A DNA stretch of 60,122 nucleotides, from assembly GCF_004343705.1 (NCBI RefSeq), contig NZ_SKFH01000022.1:1-60122 (forward strand). Direction: 5' to 3'. The notes beneath the pieces were generated by a model. It saw nothing but the letters and a program-made list of their open reading frames with translations. It had not been told where the DNA came from and made no database searches. The number at the start of each line of letters is the position of its first letter. The stretch's first letter is position 1. The position numbers and the translations under genes are program-made. The stretch is from Flaviaesturariibacter aridisoli (lineage in GTDB: Bacteria > Bacteroidota > Bacteroidia > Chitinophagales > Chitinophagaceae). This document shows positions 1-8,435 of the stretch, piece by piece.

Positions 1-9
1 AAGCAGAAG

Positions 10-32
10 CCCCGTCCGCGGACGGGGTTTTT
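10..32 (+). terminator. Rho-independent terminator of an upstream gene
   Basis: A GC-rich perfect stem (CCCCGTCC paired with GGACGGGG, two-base GC loop) is followed by five T. It must serve a plus-strand gene that ends before the window. Confidence 0.8.
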
Positions 33-66
33 CATGGGCCGGCCGGCACTTTGTTTTTGCCACTTA

Positions 67-361
67 CAGGAGCGGCACCCGGTGCAAACACCCAACAGGC
101 CCCGGCGCTTCCCGGTCGCACCCCCTGCCGCAGGCCGGCTCAGGGCGCCACTACCTTGTTGCACCGCCGGCAAGGGCTGGTAACCGGTGCTTCCACCCAT
201 TTGCACCCCGTGCAAGCTGCCGGATACTGCTGTTGCTACCCATCCGCACCCGGTGAAAGCCCCGGGAACAGCTGTCGCTACCCGGTCGCATAGGCGCAGG
301 GCGCCGGCGACAGCTGTTGCTGCCTGGTTGCACCGCGTACAGCCCCGCGGCGACGGCCCCG
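67..361. repeat. Degenerate 42-bp tandem repeat array, seven units
   Basis: Between the terminator at 10-32 and the gene at 489 lie seven degenerate units beginning at 67, 109, 151, 193, 236, 278 and 320. All are 42 bp except the fourth (43 bp). Most carry a GCACC/GGTGC-type palindrome at the same phase; the best is TTGCAC-CCC-GTGCAA at 201-215, and a second is GCACC-C-GGTGC at 75-86. Units 4 to 6 end in a GCTGTTG or GCTGTCG-like block. The period is a multiple of three, so short open frames run through it on both strands, but none resembles a protein. No gene is called in 33-488. Confidence 0.75.
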
Positions 362-488
362 GTACCTGGCCGGCCCGTTTGTATCTCCTATTTGCAACTG
401 ATTTTCAATGCGATGAGAAAGCTACCGGTTTTTTCGGGTGCCCATTGCTGTTTTCCCCGTAATTTAAGGCTACATAAAACCACTGCTT

Positions 489-1229
489 ATGACACATCGA
501 ATGGGTTTTTGGCGCCTCCACAATGCCGAACTGATCGAGTTCCTGTCCCTTGTTCTCCAAACCGTCGCCGAATCGGGCGCGCTGCCGCCGAAGCTGGCCG
601 AAACGGTAGCCGTGCTCCGTACGCGCCTCGCCGAGCTCGAGGCGATGCACAAGGCCGATCCCTCTTCGCTCTTCACCGGCGAATTGCTGCTGCTCGACGA
701 GGAGCGCGACGATCTCTACACCGGCCTGCTGGCCTTCTGCCGCGCCTTTGCCTGGCACAACAACGAGGCGCTCGTGGGCCACGGCGCCGCCCTGGTACAC
801 TGCATCGACAATTACGGCACTGCGGCCGAAGTTGCCCGCATGCCTTACTCCAAGGAGTCGGCAACGATCGAATCGCTGCTTGCCGACCTTGCCCGTCCCG
901 AACTGCATGCCGCCATCACCGCCACCGGCGCCGGCCTCTGGATCGCGCCCCTGAAGGCCGCCAACGACCGCTTCCGCGAACGCTTCATCGACCGCAACGA
1001 CGAACAGCAGCAGAAGGAGTTTCTCCTTTCCATGAAGCAGCAGCGCGGGGCGACGGCCATCGCCTACGATGGATTCATTAAAACCCTCAACGCCGCCATC
1101 ATTATGGGGGATGCCGGTCTGGGCGAGCTGGCCGGGAAAATCCAGTTGCTCACCGAATCGCAGCAGCACGTGCTGGCCCAACGCGCCGGCCGCGCCAAAG
1201 CGGCGAAGGCACCGGATGCAACTGCGTGA
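489..1229 (+). CDS. DUF6261-like hypothetical protein
   Basis: A 246-residue, largely helical soluble protein without signal peptide or membrane segment. Its overall character (N-terminal WRLHNAELIEFL-type start, Leu/Ala/Glu-rich helices, a C-terminal Ala/Lys tail) resembles the uncharacterised Bacteroidota family DUF6261, but that assignment is from memory. The ATG at 489 is chosen because the frame upstream runs into the 42-bp repeat array. It is a single-gene unit: an array lies before it and a strong terminator at 1244 after it. No enzymatic motif is visible and no function is proposed. Confidence 0.7.
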   Translation: MTHRMGFWRLHNAELIEFLSLVLQTVAESGALPPKLAETVAVLRTRLAELEAMHKADPSSLFTGELLLLDEERDDLYTGLLAFCRAFAWHNNEALVGHGAALVHCIDNYGTAAEVARMPYSKESATIESLLADLARPELHAAITATGAGLWIAPLKAANDRFRERFIDRNDEQQQKEFLLSMKQQRGATAIAYDGFIKTLNAAIIMGDAGLGELAGKIQLLTESQQHVLAQRAGRAKAAKAPDATA

Positions 1230-1243
1230 GTGCGCAAATTTTA

Positions 1244-1270
1244 AAAGCCCCCCGCTTTGCGGGGGGCTTT
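1244..1270. terminator. Bidirectional terminator between convergent genes
   Basis: AAAGCCCCCCGC pairs perfectly with GCGGGGGGCTTT around a TTT loop. A and T tracts flank both sides, so it can end the plus-strand gene stopping at 1229 and the minus-strand gene whose stop is at 1346. Confidence 0.85.
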
Positions 1271-1345
1271 ATTATGGAGTGGAACCGCGGAGGGCGGTGG
1301 AGGAGAAGAGTCGTACGGGACCTGTTTGCGGTCCATTAAGGAGCA

Positions 1346-1948
1346 TTAATCTTCTTTGATCCGGAAGAATGTCAGCACGGAGCCTGAACGTTCGTCGTCG
1401 GTGTTCAGCACTACGTAGTACCAGTTTCTTTCGGGAAGGTCCACGGTAAACAGGTCCCCACGACGGTGTTGCCGCACGGCCGTTTCAAACTCTTTAACCA
1501 GCATCCCTTCGCGGCGCCAGCCCAGAACGCCGGTGCTGTTGCCGTCCATGGTATATTCAGCGGCGAGGTCGGCGAAGGGCGTGCCGGTACGATACCGGCT
1601 CATGATCACCTGTCGCAGGCTGTCGATGCGTGCAAGCGGGAGCTGGCTTCCGTCCAGGTAGATATACGACACGTGGAATTCAGGGAATAAATCTTTTTTC
1701 AGCAGCTTGTACCAATAGCCTTCAAAGCGGAACGTGTAGCCGGCTTTTTTCGCAAACAGGGCGCCACTGAGTGCGGTAGAGTCCGTACCGGAATCGAGGC
1801 GGAACAGTTCGGGCTTGCGTCGCGGGTAGCGGGCAATCAATATTTCAGCGTCGTTGGTGCTGTGAACTGATGCCAGCAGTTGCACGGCCGTTTGGGCCTG
1901 TACAACGAAGGGCAGTACAAAGAGGCAAAGCAGCAGGATCTTTTTCAT
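1346..1948 (-). CDS. Periplasmic PpiC-type peptidyl-prolyl isomerase
   Basis: A 200-residue protein with an N-terminal signal peptide (about residues 1-19, cleavage after VQAQ). Residues 91-182 match a parvulin (PpiC) rotamase domain: HVSYIYLD at 92-99, the TPFADLAAEYT helix at 123-133, the GVLGW turn at 140-144, and a closing strand YYVVL. Such proteins help fold or chaperone exported proteins in the periplasm. It is shorter than SurA or PpiD and has no SurA-like N-terminal chaperone domain, only about 70 residues before the rotamase. It may be more chaperone than catalyst. It stands alone, facing the DUF6261-like gene. Confidence 0.8.
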   Translation of the reverse strand: MKKILLLCLFVLPFVVQAQTAVQLLASVHSTNDAEILIARYPRRKPELFRLDSGTDSTALSGALFAKKAGYTFRFEGYWYKLLKKDLFPEFHVSYIYLDGSQLPLARIDSLRQVIMSRYRTGTPFADLAAEYTMDGNSTGVLGWRREGMLVKEFETAVRQHRRGDLFTVDLPERNWYYVVLNTDDERSGSVLTFFRIKED

Positions 1949-1994
1949 CTGCTATTGTGTTTATACGGTGTTGAAATGCTGGGAGTGGGACGCA

Positions 1995-2396
1995 TTATTT
2001 CATTCCTGCTTTCGGCTCCAGCAGGTCCCAGCGGTTGCCATACAGGTCTTCGAAAACGGCCACGGTGCCGTAGGGTTCTTCTATGGGTTCGCGAACAAAG
2101 CGCACGCCCGCGGCGGAATAACGCTCGTAGTCGCGTTGGAAGTTGTCGGTGTACAGGAAGAGGAACACGCGGCCGCCGGCCTGGTTGCCGATGCGGGATG
2201 CCTGCTCTTCGTCGGCGGCGCGAGCCAGCAGCAGGGCGCAGGCCCCCTCACCGGGCGGCGCCACCAGTACCCAGCGTTTGCTGTCGGAAAGGCGCGTGTC
2301 TTCCAGCAGGCGGAAGCCCAGTTTCTCCGTATAAAAGCCTATGGCCTCGTCGTAGTCGCGTACCACGAGGGCAATGTGTGCAATGTATTGGTTCAT
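1995..2396 (-). CDS. VOC (glyoxalase/bleomycin-resistance) family protein
   Basis: A 133-residue single vicinal-oxygen-chelate module. It starts with HIALVVRDYDEAIGFYTEKLGF at residues 7-28, with His7 at the usual first metal-ligand position, and ends with the VFEDLYGNRWDLLEP segment (114-128), the family's typical closing strand. VOC proteins of this size act as dimers that bind a metal in the barrel. Substrates range from glyoxal adducts to antibiotics and cannot be told here. It is the last of a minus-strand run of small accessory genes (3433 to 1995), about 25 bp downstream of a GNAT gene. Confidence 0.85.
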   Translation of the reverse strand: MNQYIAHIALVVRDYDEAIGFYTEKLGFRLLEDTRLSDSKRWVLVAPPGEGACALLLARAADEEQASRIGNQAGGRVFLFLYTDNFQRDYERYSAAGVRFVREPIEEPYGTVAVFEDLYGNRWDLLEPKAGMK

Positions 2397-2421
2397 CGTT
2401 CAGCAGTTAGGGACGCTGCGG

Positions 2422-2937
2422 CTAAAACAGCAGCAGCATCCGGTAATTCGGGTTGGTATGGGTGGGGGAGAGTCGGAAGTCGTAGCGGCCCACTTCCACG
2501 AAACCTTTCTTCCGGTAAAAGCGCAGGGCGCGCTCGTTTTCGGTCCACACGTAGAGCCAGATGCCCTTTTGCCCGGCCGCTTTCGCTTCGGCTACCACGA
2601 AGTCGAACAGGGTGCCGCCGAGGCGCCGGTCGTGAAAGGATGCGAGCAGGTAGAGCCGCTCCAGCTTCGCCAGTGGTTGCTCGGCGCGTCCCGGGCAGGG
2701 CTCGTTGTACACCACCTTCGAAAAGCCGGCGGCTTCGTCGCCGTCAAACAGCAGCTGGTAGTGGTTCGACGCATCGAGCAGCTCGGCATGCAGGATGGCT
2801 TCCGTGTATTTCTCCCGCTTGTAGGTTTCGATGTCGTCCGGCGCGGCGCTCCTCCCGTGCGACTCCACGAAGGTGTCGGCGGCGAGGCGGGACAGCAGGG
2901 CGGCGTCATCGGGTGTGGCGGGTCGGATCGTGGTCAT
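2422..2937 (-). CDS. GNAT family N-acetyltransferase
   Basis: A 171-residue GNAT fold. Strand 4 LERLYLLASF (92-101) leads into the acetyl-CoA pyrophosphate loop DRRLGGTLF (103-111), and the ENERALRFYRKKGF segment (133-146) is the conserved motif B. Acetyl transfer from acetyl-CoA to an amine is the family reaction; the substrate is unknown. The gene lies 22 bp downstream of the DinB-like gene and 25 bp before the VOC gene, so the three are probably co-transcribed. The C-terminal sequence (residues 150-171) fits members acting on small amines or peptides, but this is weak. Confidence 0.87.
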   Translation of the reverse strand: MTTIRPATPDDAALLSRLAADTFVESHGRSAAPDDIETYKREKYTEAILHAELLDASNHYQLLFDGDEAAGFSKVVYNEPCPGRAEQPLAKLERLYLLASFHDRRLGGTLFDFVVAEAKAAGQKGIWLYVWTENERALRFYRKKGFVEVGRYDFRLSPTHTNPNYRMLLLF

Positions 2938-2959
2938 GGGGCAAAGATGCGGTACAGAT

Positions 2960-3433
2960 TCAGGACGGTGTTCCGGCCAGCGCTTTTTTCAGCAGCACGA
3001 TCTGCCCGAGGTGGTAGTAGCTGTGCTCGATCATCCCAAGGAGGTTGCGGTACCAGCTGCCGTATTTTTCCGCCACAAAGGTTTCGTCGAGCCGGCTGTC
3101 GGGCAGGTCTTCCACCAGTGCTGCGAGGGCTTCGGCATCGCTCCAGCAGCGGGCCAGCAGGGCCTGCCAGTCGCCCTCGCTTGCAATGGGCGGGTGGCGG
3201 AAGGCATCGCTGTCGCGGCCGTCGAGGGTGCCCCCTTCCAGCACTCGGCGCTGGATGGCCACGTAGTAGTGAATGTGGTAGGTGAGGGCGGCGATGCTGT
3301 TGGCCGAGGCTCCGGCAGCCAGCGCCTCCTGCCAGCCGACGCCGGCGAGGACCTCGCGCAGGCTGACCTCGGTCCAGTTGCCCCCGAAATAGAGCTGGCG
3401 TACCTGTTGGGCGATGTGTTGGGTGATGGTCAT
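2960..3433 (-). CDS. DinB-like (DUF1572-type) four-helix protein
   Basis: A 157-residue predicted four-helix bundle with the DinB/YfiT metal triad: a histidine in TYHIHYY (His53 or His55), and His137 and His141 in the EHSYYHLGQI helix. DinB-superfamily proteins bind a divalent metal and some are thiol-dependent S-transferases, but most have no known substrate. The sequence AHxxYHLGQI is diagnostic at the C-terminal helix. It is the first gene of a likely DinB-GNAT-VOC run on the minus strand. Confidence 0.82.
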   Translation of the reverse strand: MTITQHIAQQVRQLYFGGNWTEVSLREVLAGVGWQEALAAGASANSIAALTYHIHYYVAIQRRVLEGGTLDGRDSDAFRHPPIASEGDWQALLARCWSDAEALAALVEDLPDSRLDETFVAEKYGSWYRNLLGMIEHSYYHLGQIVLLKKALAGTPS

Positions 3434-3472
3434 GGGAGGGTGTTTAGTAGAAGGGTAATCAGGTTTGCCGGT

Positions 3473-4081
3473 TCAATATTGCCGCAGGGGCCGCGCTTCG
3501 GTGCGCACCACGATGGAGTCGCCGGTGCTTTCGCTCCTGCGCACCGTGGCCCAGCCCGGGCGGCCGGGGATCTTTTCCACGGGCTTCTGGCCCTCGTCCC
3601 ACTGGATGCAGTGGGTGGACAAGGTGTCGAGTGCGGGCTTCCAGCCGCCGGCGCGGAAGGTCCAGGTATAGTAGCCATGCCAGCAGCTGGTGAACCAGTC
3701 CGGGTGCAGGCCGAGCACATCGCGGCCATCGCCATACAGGTCGCCGAGGTTGTCGGGAGTACCGCCGATGCATTGCTTTACCGGAAGGGACGGCAGGCGG
3801 CTGTCGGAGAAGCGGATCGACGCCACGCAGGCGCCGTCGGCACATTCCATCGAGTCGCTGTCGTAGGCGGGTGGCACGAGCCAGGCCCATTCCGGCTGCC
3901 CGTCGCCGTTGAAATCGCCGCGGATGGAGTCAATGCGCTGCGGGCTGTCTGCCACGAAGGCCTTGCGATGGGGGGTATCGGTGGCGGAGGAAGCCGCCGG
4001 TGCAGCGGGTTTCGGATTTTCGTGCGGTCCTTCGGCGCAGGCCGGCAGGAGGAAGAGCAGCAGGAACGTGCGGGTGTTCAT
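3473..4081 (-). CDS. Secreted lipoprotein with FG-GAP-like calcium loops
   Basis: A 202-residue exported protein. A short hydrophobic N-terminus ends in LLPAC (Cys15), a plausible lipobox, followed by a Pro/Ala/Ser linker (20-40). DFNGDGQPEW at 56-65 and DLYGDGRD at 114-121 are Asp/Gly-rich loops of the FG-GAP/VCBS calcium-binding type. Six cysteines after the lipobox (for example in the MECADGAC segment near 79-85) suggest disulfides in the periplasm or outside the cell. It is not a recognised enzyme. Transcription is on the minus strand, about 40 bp before the DinB-like gene, possibly in one unit. Confidence 0.7.
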   Translation of the reverse strand: MNTRTFLLLFLLPACAEGPHENPKPAAPAASSATDTPHRKAFVADSPQRIDSIRGDFNGDGQPEWAWLVPPAYDSDSMECADGACVASIRFSDSRLPSLPVKQCIGGTPDNLGDLYGDGRDVLGLHPDWFTSCWHGYYTWTFRAGGWKPALDTLSTHCIQWDEGQKPVEKIPGRPGWATVRRSESTGDSIVVRTEARPLRQY

Positions 4082-4148
4082 AACCGGAAGTTAGTGTTTC
4101 CGTTGCCGTTCGCATGCGGCGTGTTTTCGTACACGCGAAGCGATGGCG

Positions 4149-5666
4149 CTAGGGAAAGGGTACCGGGTACAGGCAGCGGAAGGCAGCGCCGAGTTGGGCC
4201 ACCAGGTCCGTAGGCAGCAGGCTCTCGTACGATTGTTTTTCCACGGCGATGTCGCCGGCCTTACCGTGCAGCCATACAGCGAGCAGGGCCGCATCGGTTG
4301 GCGCGTAGCCCTGCGCCAGCAGTGCCGTCAGCAGGCCCGTGAGTACGTCGCCGGAGCCGCCCTTGGCCATGCCGGCGTTGCCCGTGCTGTTGAAATAACC
4401 CGGCCCGGCGGGCGTGGCGATGAAGGTATGGTGCCCCTTGAGCAGGATAATGCATTGTAGTGCGGCTGCCTGCGCGCGGGCCGTCGTCACACGGTCGAAG
4501 TCGGAGGCGTGCGCGCCAAACAGGCGGTCGAATTCCTTTGGGTGCGGGGTCAGGATCGATCCTTCGGGCAGCAGGGGCAGCAGGCCGGGGTTGCGCGCGA
4601 GGATGTTGAGCGCGTCGGCATCAAGCACGAGGGGCCGGCGGGCGGATTCCAGGCAGGCTTTCAGCATGCCGGTCGTTTCTGTTGACGTTCCGATCCCGGG
4701 GCCGATCCCGATGGCCGTATAGCGGTCGAGGTCGGCGGGAAGCGTGGTCAGCTGTTCTTCGGAATCGTCGGGTAAAAACATCGCCTCAGGTACCGTGGTT
4801 TGCAGCACGGGATAGCCGCAGCGCGGGCTGTGACAGGTGAGGAGCCCGGCGCCGCCCCGCAGGCAGGCGAGGGCGGCCATCACGGCGGCGCCCATTTTAC
4901 CGTAACCGCCTGCCAGCAGCAGGGCGTGACCGTAGGTGCCTTTGTGGGCAAAAGGCTGCCGTGGGCGGAAGCGGCTCCGGGCCAGCGCTTCGTCCACGAA
5001 TTCGTAATCCGCCGGCGTCTGCGCCGCAAAGGCGGGCGAGAGGCCGATGTCGAGCACGTGCAGGAGCCCCACAAAGGCGCCGGACTCCTGCAGCAGCTGG
5101 CCGGTCTTGGGTGCACCGAAGGTGAGGGTATGGGCTGCGCGGATCACGGGCCCGCCTGCCGAAGAAGCATCGGCATCCAGCCCGCTGGGCAGGTCGATGC
5201 TGATGATGGCGCGCCCGTGGCCGTTCAGGAATCGCACGACATCCGCGGCGGCGCCCTGCAGCGGCCCCTTCAGCCCGGTGCCGAAGAGCGCATCCACCAC
5301 AACCGTCTCCGCGCTCAGCAGGGGCCAGGCCAGGCCCGGTCCGACCGCCTGCAGGGGGACACCCGCCTGCGCGAGCCGCCGGCGGTTTTCCTCAAAGTCG
5401 AAGGAGCCATCTTTACCGTTCTCCAGCACGGACACCGCTACGCGGCGGCCCCGAGCGTGCAGCAACCGGGCGATGGCGAGGCCATCGCCGCCATTGTTGC
5501 CTTTGCCGCAAAAGAGGTGAAAGGGCGTATCGGCCCCGTACCGCGCCAGCAGCCAGCGGGTGCAGGCCTCGGCGGCCCGCTCCATGAGATCGATGGAGCG
5601 AATGGAGGTCTGTGCGATGCTGTACGCGTCCCAGTCGCGGGTTTGGGCGGCGGAGAAGATCTTCAT
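4149..5666 (-). CDS. nnr: Bifunctional NAD(P)H-hydrate epimerase / ADP-dependent dehydratase
   Basis: A 505-residue two-domain repair enzyme. The N-terminal YjeF_N domain (about 1-215) carries the GKGNNGGDG loop (54-62) of the epimerase that interconverts R- and S-NAD(P)HX. The C-terminal ribokinase-like YjeF_C domain (about 225-505) carries TPHPKEFDRLFG, the catalytic-site GGSGDVLTG and the HGKAGD turn of the ADP-dependent dehydratase. Together they convert hydrated NADH and NADPH back to the active cofactors. Domain order and length match E. coli Nnr (about 515 residues). A TACCTTTA box lies at 5671-5678, just upstream of the ATG, so the mRNA leader would be very short. Confidence 0.95.
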   Translation of the reverse strand: MKIFSAAQTRDWDAYSIAQTSIRSIDLMERAAEACTRWLLARYGADTPFHLFCGKGNNGGDGLAIARLLHARGRRVAVSVLENGKDGSFDFEENRRRLAQAGVPLQAVGPGLAWPLLSAETVVVDALFGTGLKGPLQGAAADVVRFLNGHGRAIISIDLPSGLDADASSAGGPVIRAAHTLTFGAPKTGQLLQESGAFVGLLHVLDIGLSPAFAAQTPADYEFVDEALARSRFRPRQPFAHKGTYGHALLLAGGYGKMGAAVMAALACLRGGAGLLTCHSPRCGYPVLQTTVPEAMFLPDDSEEQLTTLPADLDRYTAIGIGPGIGTSTETTGMLKACLESARRPLVLDADALNILARNPGLLPLLPEGSILTPHPKEFDRLFGAHASDFDRVTTARAQAAALQCIILLKGHHTFIATPAGPGYFNSTGNAGMAKGGSGDVLTGLLTALLAQGYAPTDAALLAVWLHGKAGDIAVEKQSYESLLPTDLVAQLGAAFRCLYPVPFP

Positions 5667-5696
5667 TTCTTAAAGGTAGCTGCGGGAGGGAGTTTG

Positions 5697-5829
5697 TGAG
5701 GCGTGAGGCGTGAGGCGTGAGGCGTGAGTGGTGAGCGCAAACGCCGTTAACCGAGAACGGAAGCCGTAGGCTTCCGTTCTCGGTGCCGCGCATCGTGATT
5801 CACGCCTCACGGCTCACGCTTCACGTTTC
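5697..5829. repeat. Nested inverted repeat with 7-bp repeat arms and a 16-bp hairpin
   Basis: The left arm has at least five tandem GTGAGGC-like heptamers (5697-5735). The right arm (about 5798-5828) has the complementary CACGCCT and CACGCTT heptamers. Between them is a perfect 16-bp stem with a GTA loop, 5750-5765 paired with 5769-5784, containing GAACGGAAGCC. The right arm ends directly before the stop codon of the serine hydrolase gene (5830). The hairpin can act as a 3'-end structure for that gene. The same design recurs at 24498 and 39938. Confidence 0.85.
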
Positions 5830-7005
5830 CTATTCTTCTCCTTCCGGTTGCTTGCCGTCGTAGTTGCCGAACGCATTGTACAGCGCGCGGGCAAAGGGAT
5901 ACACGGCCGGGTTGAAGCGGTTGCTGAGGATGATAACGGTGCCTTTTTCCTGCACGAGGCGGGCGAAAGCCGAATTAAAGCCGTGCCAATGGCCGTTGTG
6001 GTAGATCACCTTTTTGTTGTTGGGGGCGGAGAGGAGCCGCCAGCCGAGGCCGTAGTTGTGGATCGAAGGGCGCTCGTTGCTGTTGGGGGTGAAGGCCGAG
6101 TCGGTCAGTGCCGGGCCGATCACGAGGCCGGCATACCAGGCCTGGTCCCACTTGAGCAGGTCGCGTGGGGTAGAGTAAATGTTTTTGTCGCCGTAAGGAC
6201 CGTCGCTGAAGTCGAGGGGCCAGGGCGCATTGTTGCGCTGGTACGACATATTGAACTCGAGGTCGGTGGGCTTCTTGATGTAGGTGTCTTTCATCCCGAA
6301 GCGTTCGAAGAAGTTCTTCTTCATATACGAGGGGAAGTCCTGCCCCGTAACTTTTTCCACCAGGAGCGCCAGCAGCACGTAGTTGGTGTTGTTGTAGCTG
6401 AAGTGGACATTCGCGCGGTAATTGCGCGGCAGGTTCCAGGTCATCAGCGACTGGAGTACGTCGGCATTGGTCGCCAGCTTGCGCTGGTCGGGCCAGTGCT
6501 GCTTGTCCATGTAGTAGAGGTAGTTGGGCAGTCCGCTGCGGTGGTTGAGCAGCATGCGCACGGTTATATCGCTGTAGGGGAAGCCGGGGAAGTACTTCGT
6601 CAGGAGGTCGTCCAGGCCCACCTTGCCCTGCTCCACGAGCTGCAGCACGGCGGCGGCCGTAAAGGGTTTGGAGGTGGAAGCGATCTGCAGGGGCGTTTCG
6701 GCCGTCAGGGAGTCTTTTTTCTTGTAGTCGCGGTAGCCGCCGTAGTATTCGTACACCGGTACACCGTTCTTGGCAATAAGGATGGATCCGTTGAAGTTCC
6801 GCAGAAAGCCGGTGCGGTTCATGAAGGCGGCAATGTTGTCGTGGTAGCGCTTTTTGACGTCTTCCGGCAGCGTCGGTACGGGCATGCGGGCCACATTGTC
6901 GAGCGTATCCACCGTTTCCACTTTCACATTCGCGCCGCCCTTGCAGGCACCCAGCAGCAGCGATATTCCAAGGCCGGCAACCGGCAGCAATTTATATAGA
7001 TTCAT
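5830..7005 (-). CDS. Serine beta-lactamase-like hydrolase lipoprotein
   Basis: A 391-residue class C beta-lactamase-like (PF00144-type) hydrolase. ATG at 7005 is preferred over the in-frame TTG three codons upstream because it gives a clean lipoprotein signal, MNLYKLLPVAG to LLLGAC with Cys21. The active-site motif SxxK is STSK at 110-113 (in IASTSKPF) and YxN is Tyr204-Asn-Asn206. The family includes D-alanyl-D-alanine carboxypeptidases, esterases and peptide hydrolases of the cell envelope; the substrate cannot be assigned. Its stop codon abuts a nested palindromic repeat. Confidence 0.9.
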   Translation of the reverse strand: MNLYKLLPVAGLGISLLLGACKGGANVKVETVDTLDNVARMPVPTLPEDVKKRYHDNIAAFMNRTGFLRNFNGSILIAKNGVPVYEYYGGYRDYKKKDSLTAETPLQIASTSKPFTAAAVLQLVEQGKVGLDDLLTKYFPGFPYSDITVRMLLNHRSGLPNYLYYMDKQHWPDQRKLATNADVLQSLMTWNLPRNYRANVHFSYNNTNYVLLALLVEKVTGQDFPSYMKKNFFERFGMKDTYIKKPTDLEFNMSYQRNNAPWPLDFSDGPYGDKNIYSTPRDLLKWDQAWYAGLVIGPALTDSAFTPNSNERPSIHNYGLGWRLLSAPNNKKVIYHNGHWHGFNSAFARLVQEKGTVIILSNRFNPAVYPFARALYNAFGNYDGKQPEGEE

Positions 7006-7043
7006 TCGTTTCAATAGGAAAGGGGGCGAAGTTAGGGTCCGGA

Positions 7044-7158
7044 AGGTTTAGGACGTTTAGATGCTTCAGAAGGTTTGGAGTTAACGGCCTGTGAATGCAT
7101 CTCCACCACGCCTCCAAACACCCTGCTGAACCCCTAAACCGCTAAACCGCCTGAACCT
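7044..7158. repeat. Inverted pair of degenerate 9-bp repeats upstream of serA
   Basis: The left arm 7044-7080 is four 9-bp units (AGGTTTAGG, ACGTTTAGA, TGCTTCAGA, AGGTTTGGA). The right arm 7112-7158 holds the complementary CTAAACCG-type units and ends in GAACCT. The arms would pair into a long imperfect stem between two divergently transcribed genes. The remaining DNA between 7006 and 7180 has no gene. Confidence 0.7.
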
Positions 7159-7180
7159 TTTAAAGCCTTTTATTTGCAAT

Positions 7181-8407
7181 ATGAATACCAGCTATCCCAA
7201 AGAGAAGATCAACATCCTGCTGCTGGAAAACGTGAGCGACACGGCCGTGGAGAATTTCCGCCGTGCGGGTTACACCGGGGTGCGCAAGCTTGCGCGGGCG
7301 CTGCCGGAGGAAGAGCTGGTGCACGAGCTTCGCAACACCCACCTGCTGGGCATCCGCTCCAAGACCCAGCTCACGGCGCGGGCTCTTGCCGCCGCCGAGC
7401 GCCTGCAGGCCGTTGGCTGCTTCTGCATCGGGGTAAACCAGGTAGACCTCGGGGCCGCTACCGAACGCGGCGTAGCGGTATTCAATGCGCCCTATAGCAA
7501 TACGCGCTCCGTGGCCGAGCTGGTCATCGGCGCCGCCATCATGCTCATCCGCCGCGTGCCCGACAAGAACCAGGCGGCCCATGAAGGCATCTGGCTGAAG
7601 GAAGCTTCGGGCGCCTACGAGCTGCGGGGTAAGACTATCGGGATCATCGGCTACGGCAACATCGGCTCGCAGGTGAGCGTGCTGGCCGAAGCGCTGGGGA
7701 TGAAAGTACTTTTCTACGACATCGAAACAAAGCTGCCCCTGGGCAACGCGGCCGACGCCCGCAGCCTCAAAGCCCTGCTTAGCGCTGCCGACGTGGTGAC
7801 CGTGCACGTGCCGGAAACCGACCAGACCCGCAACCTGCTCAACAAAACCAACCTCAAGTGGATGAAGAAAGGCGCCATCCTGATCAACTACGCCCGCGGC
7901 GAGGTGATCGACCTTCCGGCGCTGCGCAAGGCGCTCGAAAGCGGGCAGGTAGGAGGGGCGGCCGTGGACGTGTTCCCGGTGGAGCCCGAAAAGAACGGCG
8001 ATCGCTTCAGCTCGCCGCTGCAGGGCTTGTCCAACGTGCTGCTCACACCCCATATCGGCGGATCTACGGAAGAGGCGCAGGTAAACATCGGTGAGGATGT
8101 GAGCAACAAGCTGCTGCAGTACCTCGAAAAGGGTGCTTCTCTCGGGTCGCACACGGTGCCGGCGCTCGCGCTGCCGCCGCAGGAAGGTGCCCACCGGATC
8201 CTGCACATTCATCGAAATGTGCCCGGTGTTCTTTCGCAGATCAACGGACAACTCTCGCAGCACCGGATCAATATCGTGGGGCAATACCTGAAGACGAACG
8301 AGGCGATCGGCTACGTGGTAGTGGATGTGGACAAGCAGCTTTCCAAGCGGGCGCTGAGCCTGCTGAAGGAGGTGCCGGAGACCGTCAAGGTGCGATTATT
8401 GTATTGA
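7181..8407 (+). CDS. serA: D-3-phosphoglycerate dehydrogenase with ACT domain
   Basis: A 408-residue enzyme of the phosphorylated serine pathway: oxidation of 3-phosphoglycerate to 3-phosphohydroxypyruvate with NAD. The nucleotide-binding GYGNIG is at 157-162 and the catalytic residues are Arg239 (YARGE), Glu268 (VEPE) and His291 (TPHIGGST), aligning one-for-one with E. coli SerA Arg240/Glu269/His292. Residues 338-408 form an ACT domain (HIHRNVPGVLSQIN start), the serine feedback site. Length matches E. coli (410). A Pro/Thr-free linker joins the two parts. It is followed 28 bp later by the NDH-2 gene. Confidence 0.95.
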   Translation: MNTSYPKEKINILLLENVSDTAVENFRRAGYTGVRKLARALPEEELVHELRNTHLLGIRSKTQLTARALAAAERLQAVGCFCIGVNQVDLGAATERGVAVFNAPYSNTRSVAELVIGAAIMLIRRVPDKNQAAHEGIWLKEASGAYELRGKTIGIIGYGNIGSQVSVLAEALGMKVLFYDIETKLPLGNAADARSLKALLSAADVVTVHVPETDQTRNLLNKTNLKWMKKGAILINYARGEVIDLPALRKALESGQVGGAAVDVFPVEPEKNGDRFSSPLQGLSNVLLTPHIGGSTEEAQVNIGEDVSNKLLQYLEKGASLGSHTVPALALPPQEGAHRILHIHRNVPGVLSQINGQLSQHRINIVGQYLKTNEAIGYVVVDVDKQLSKRALSLLKEVPETVKVRLLY

Positions 8408-8435
8408 TCGGGGCGCGTTTGTAAACGACCCATCT

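Noticed and set aside
51-1081. Open frames of 60-254 codons near the 42-bp array
   Set aside because: They arise from GC-rich repeats and from antisense shadow of the gene at 489-1229.
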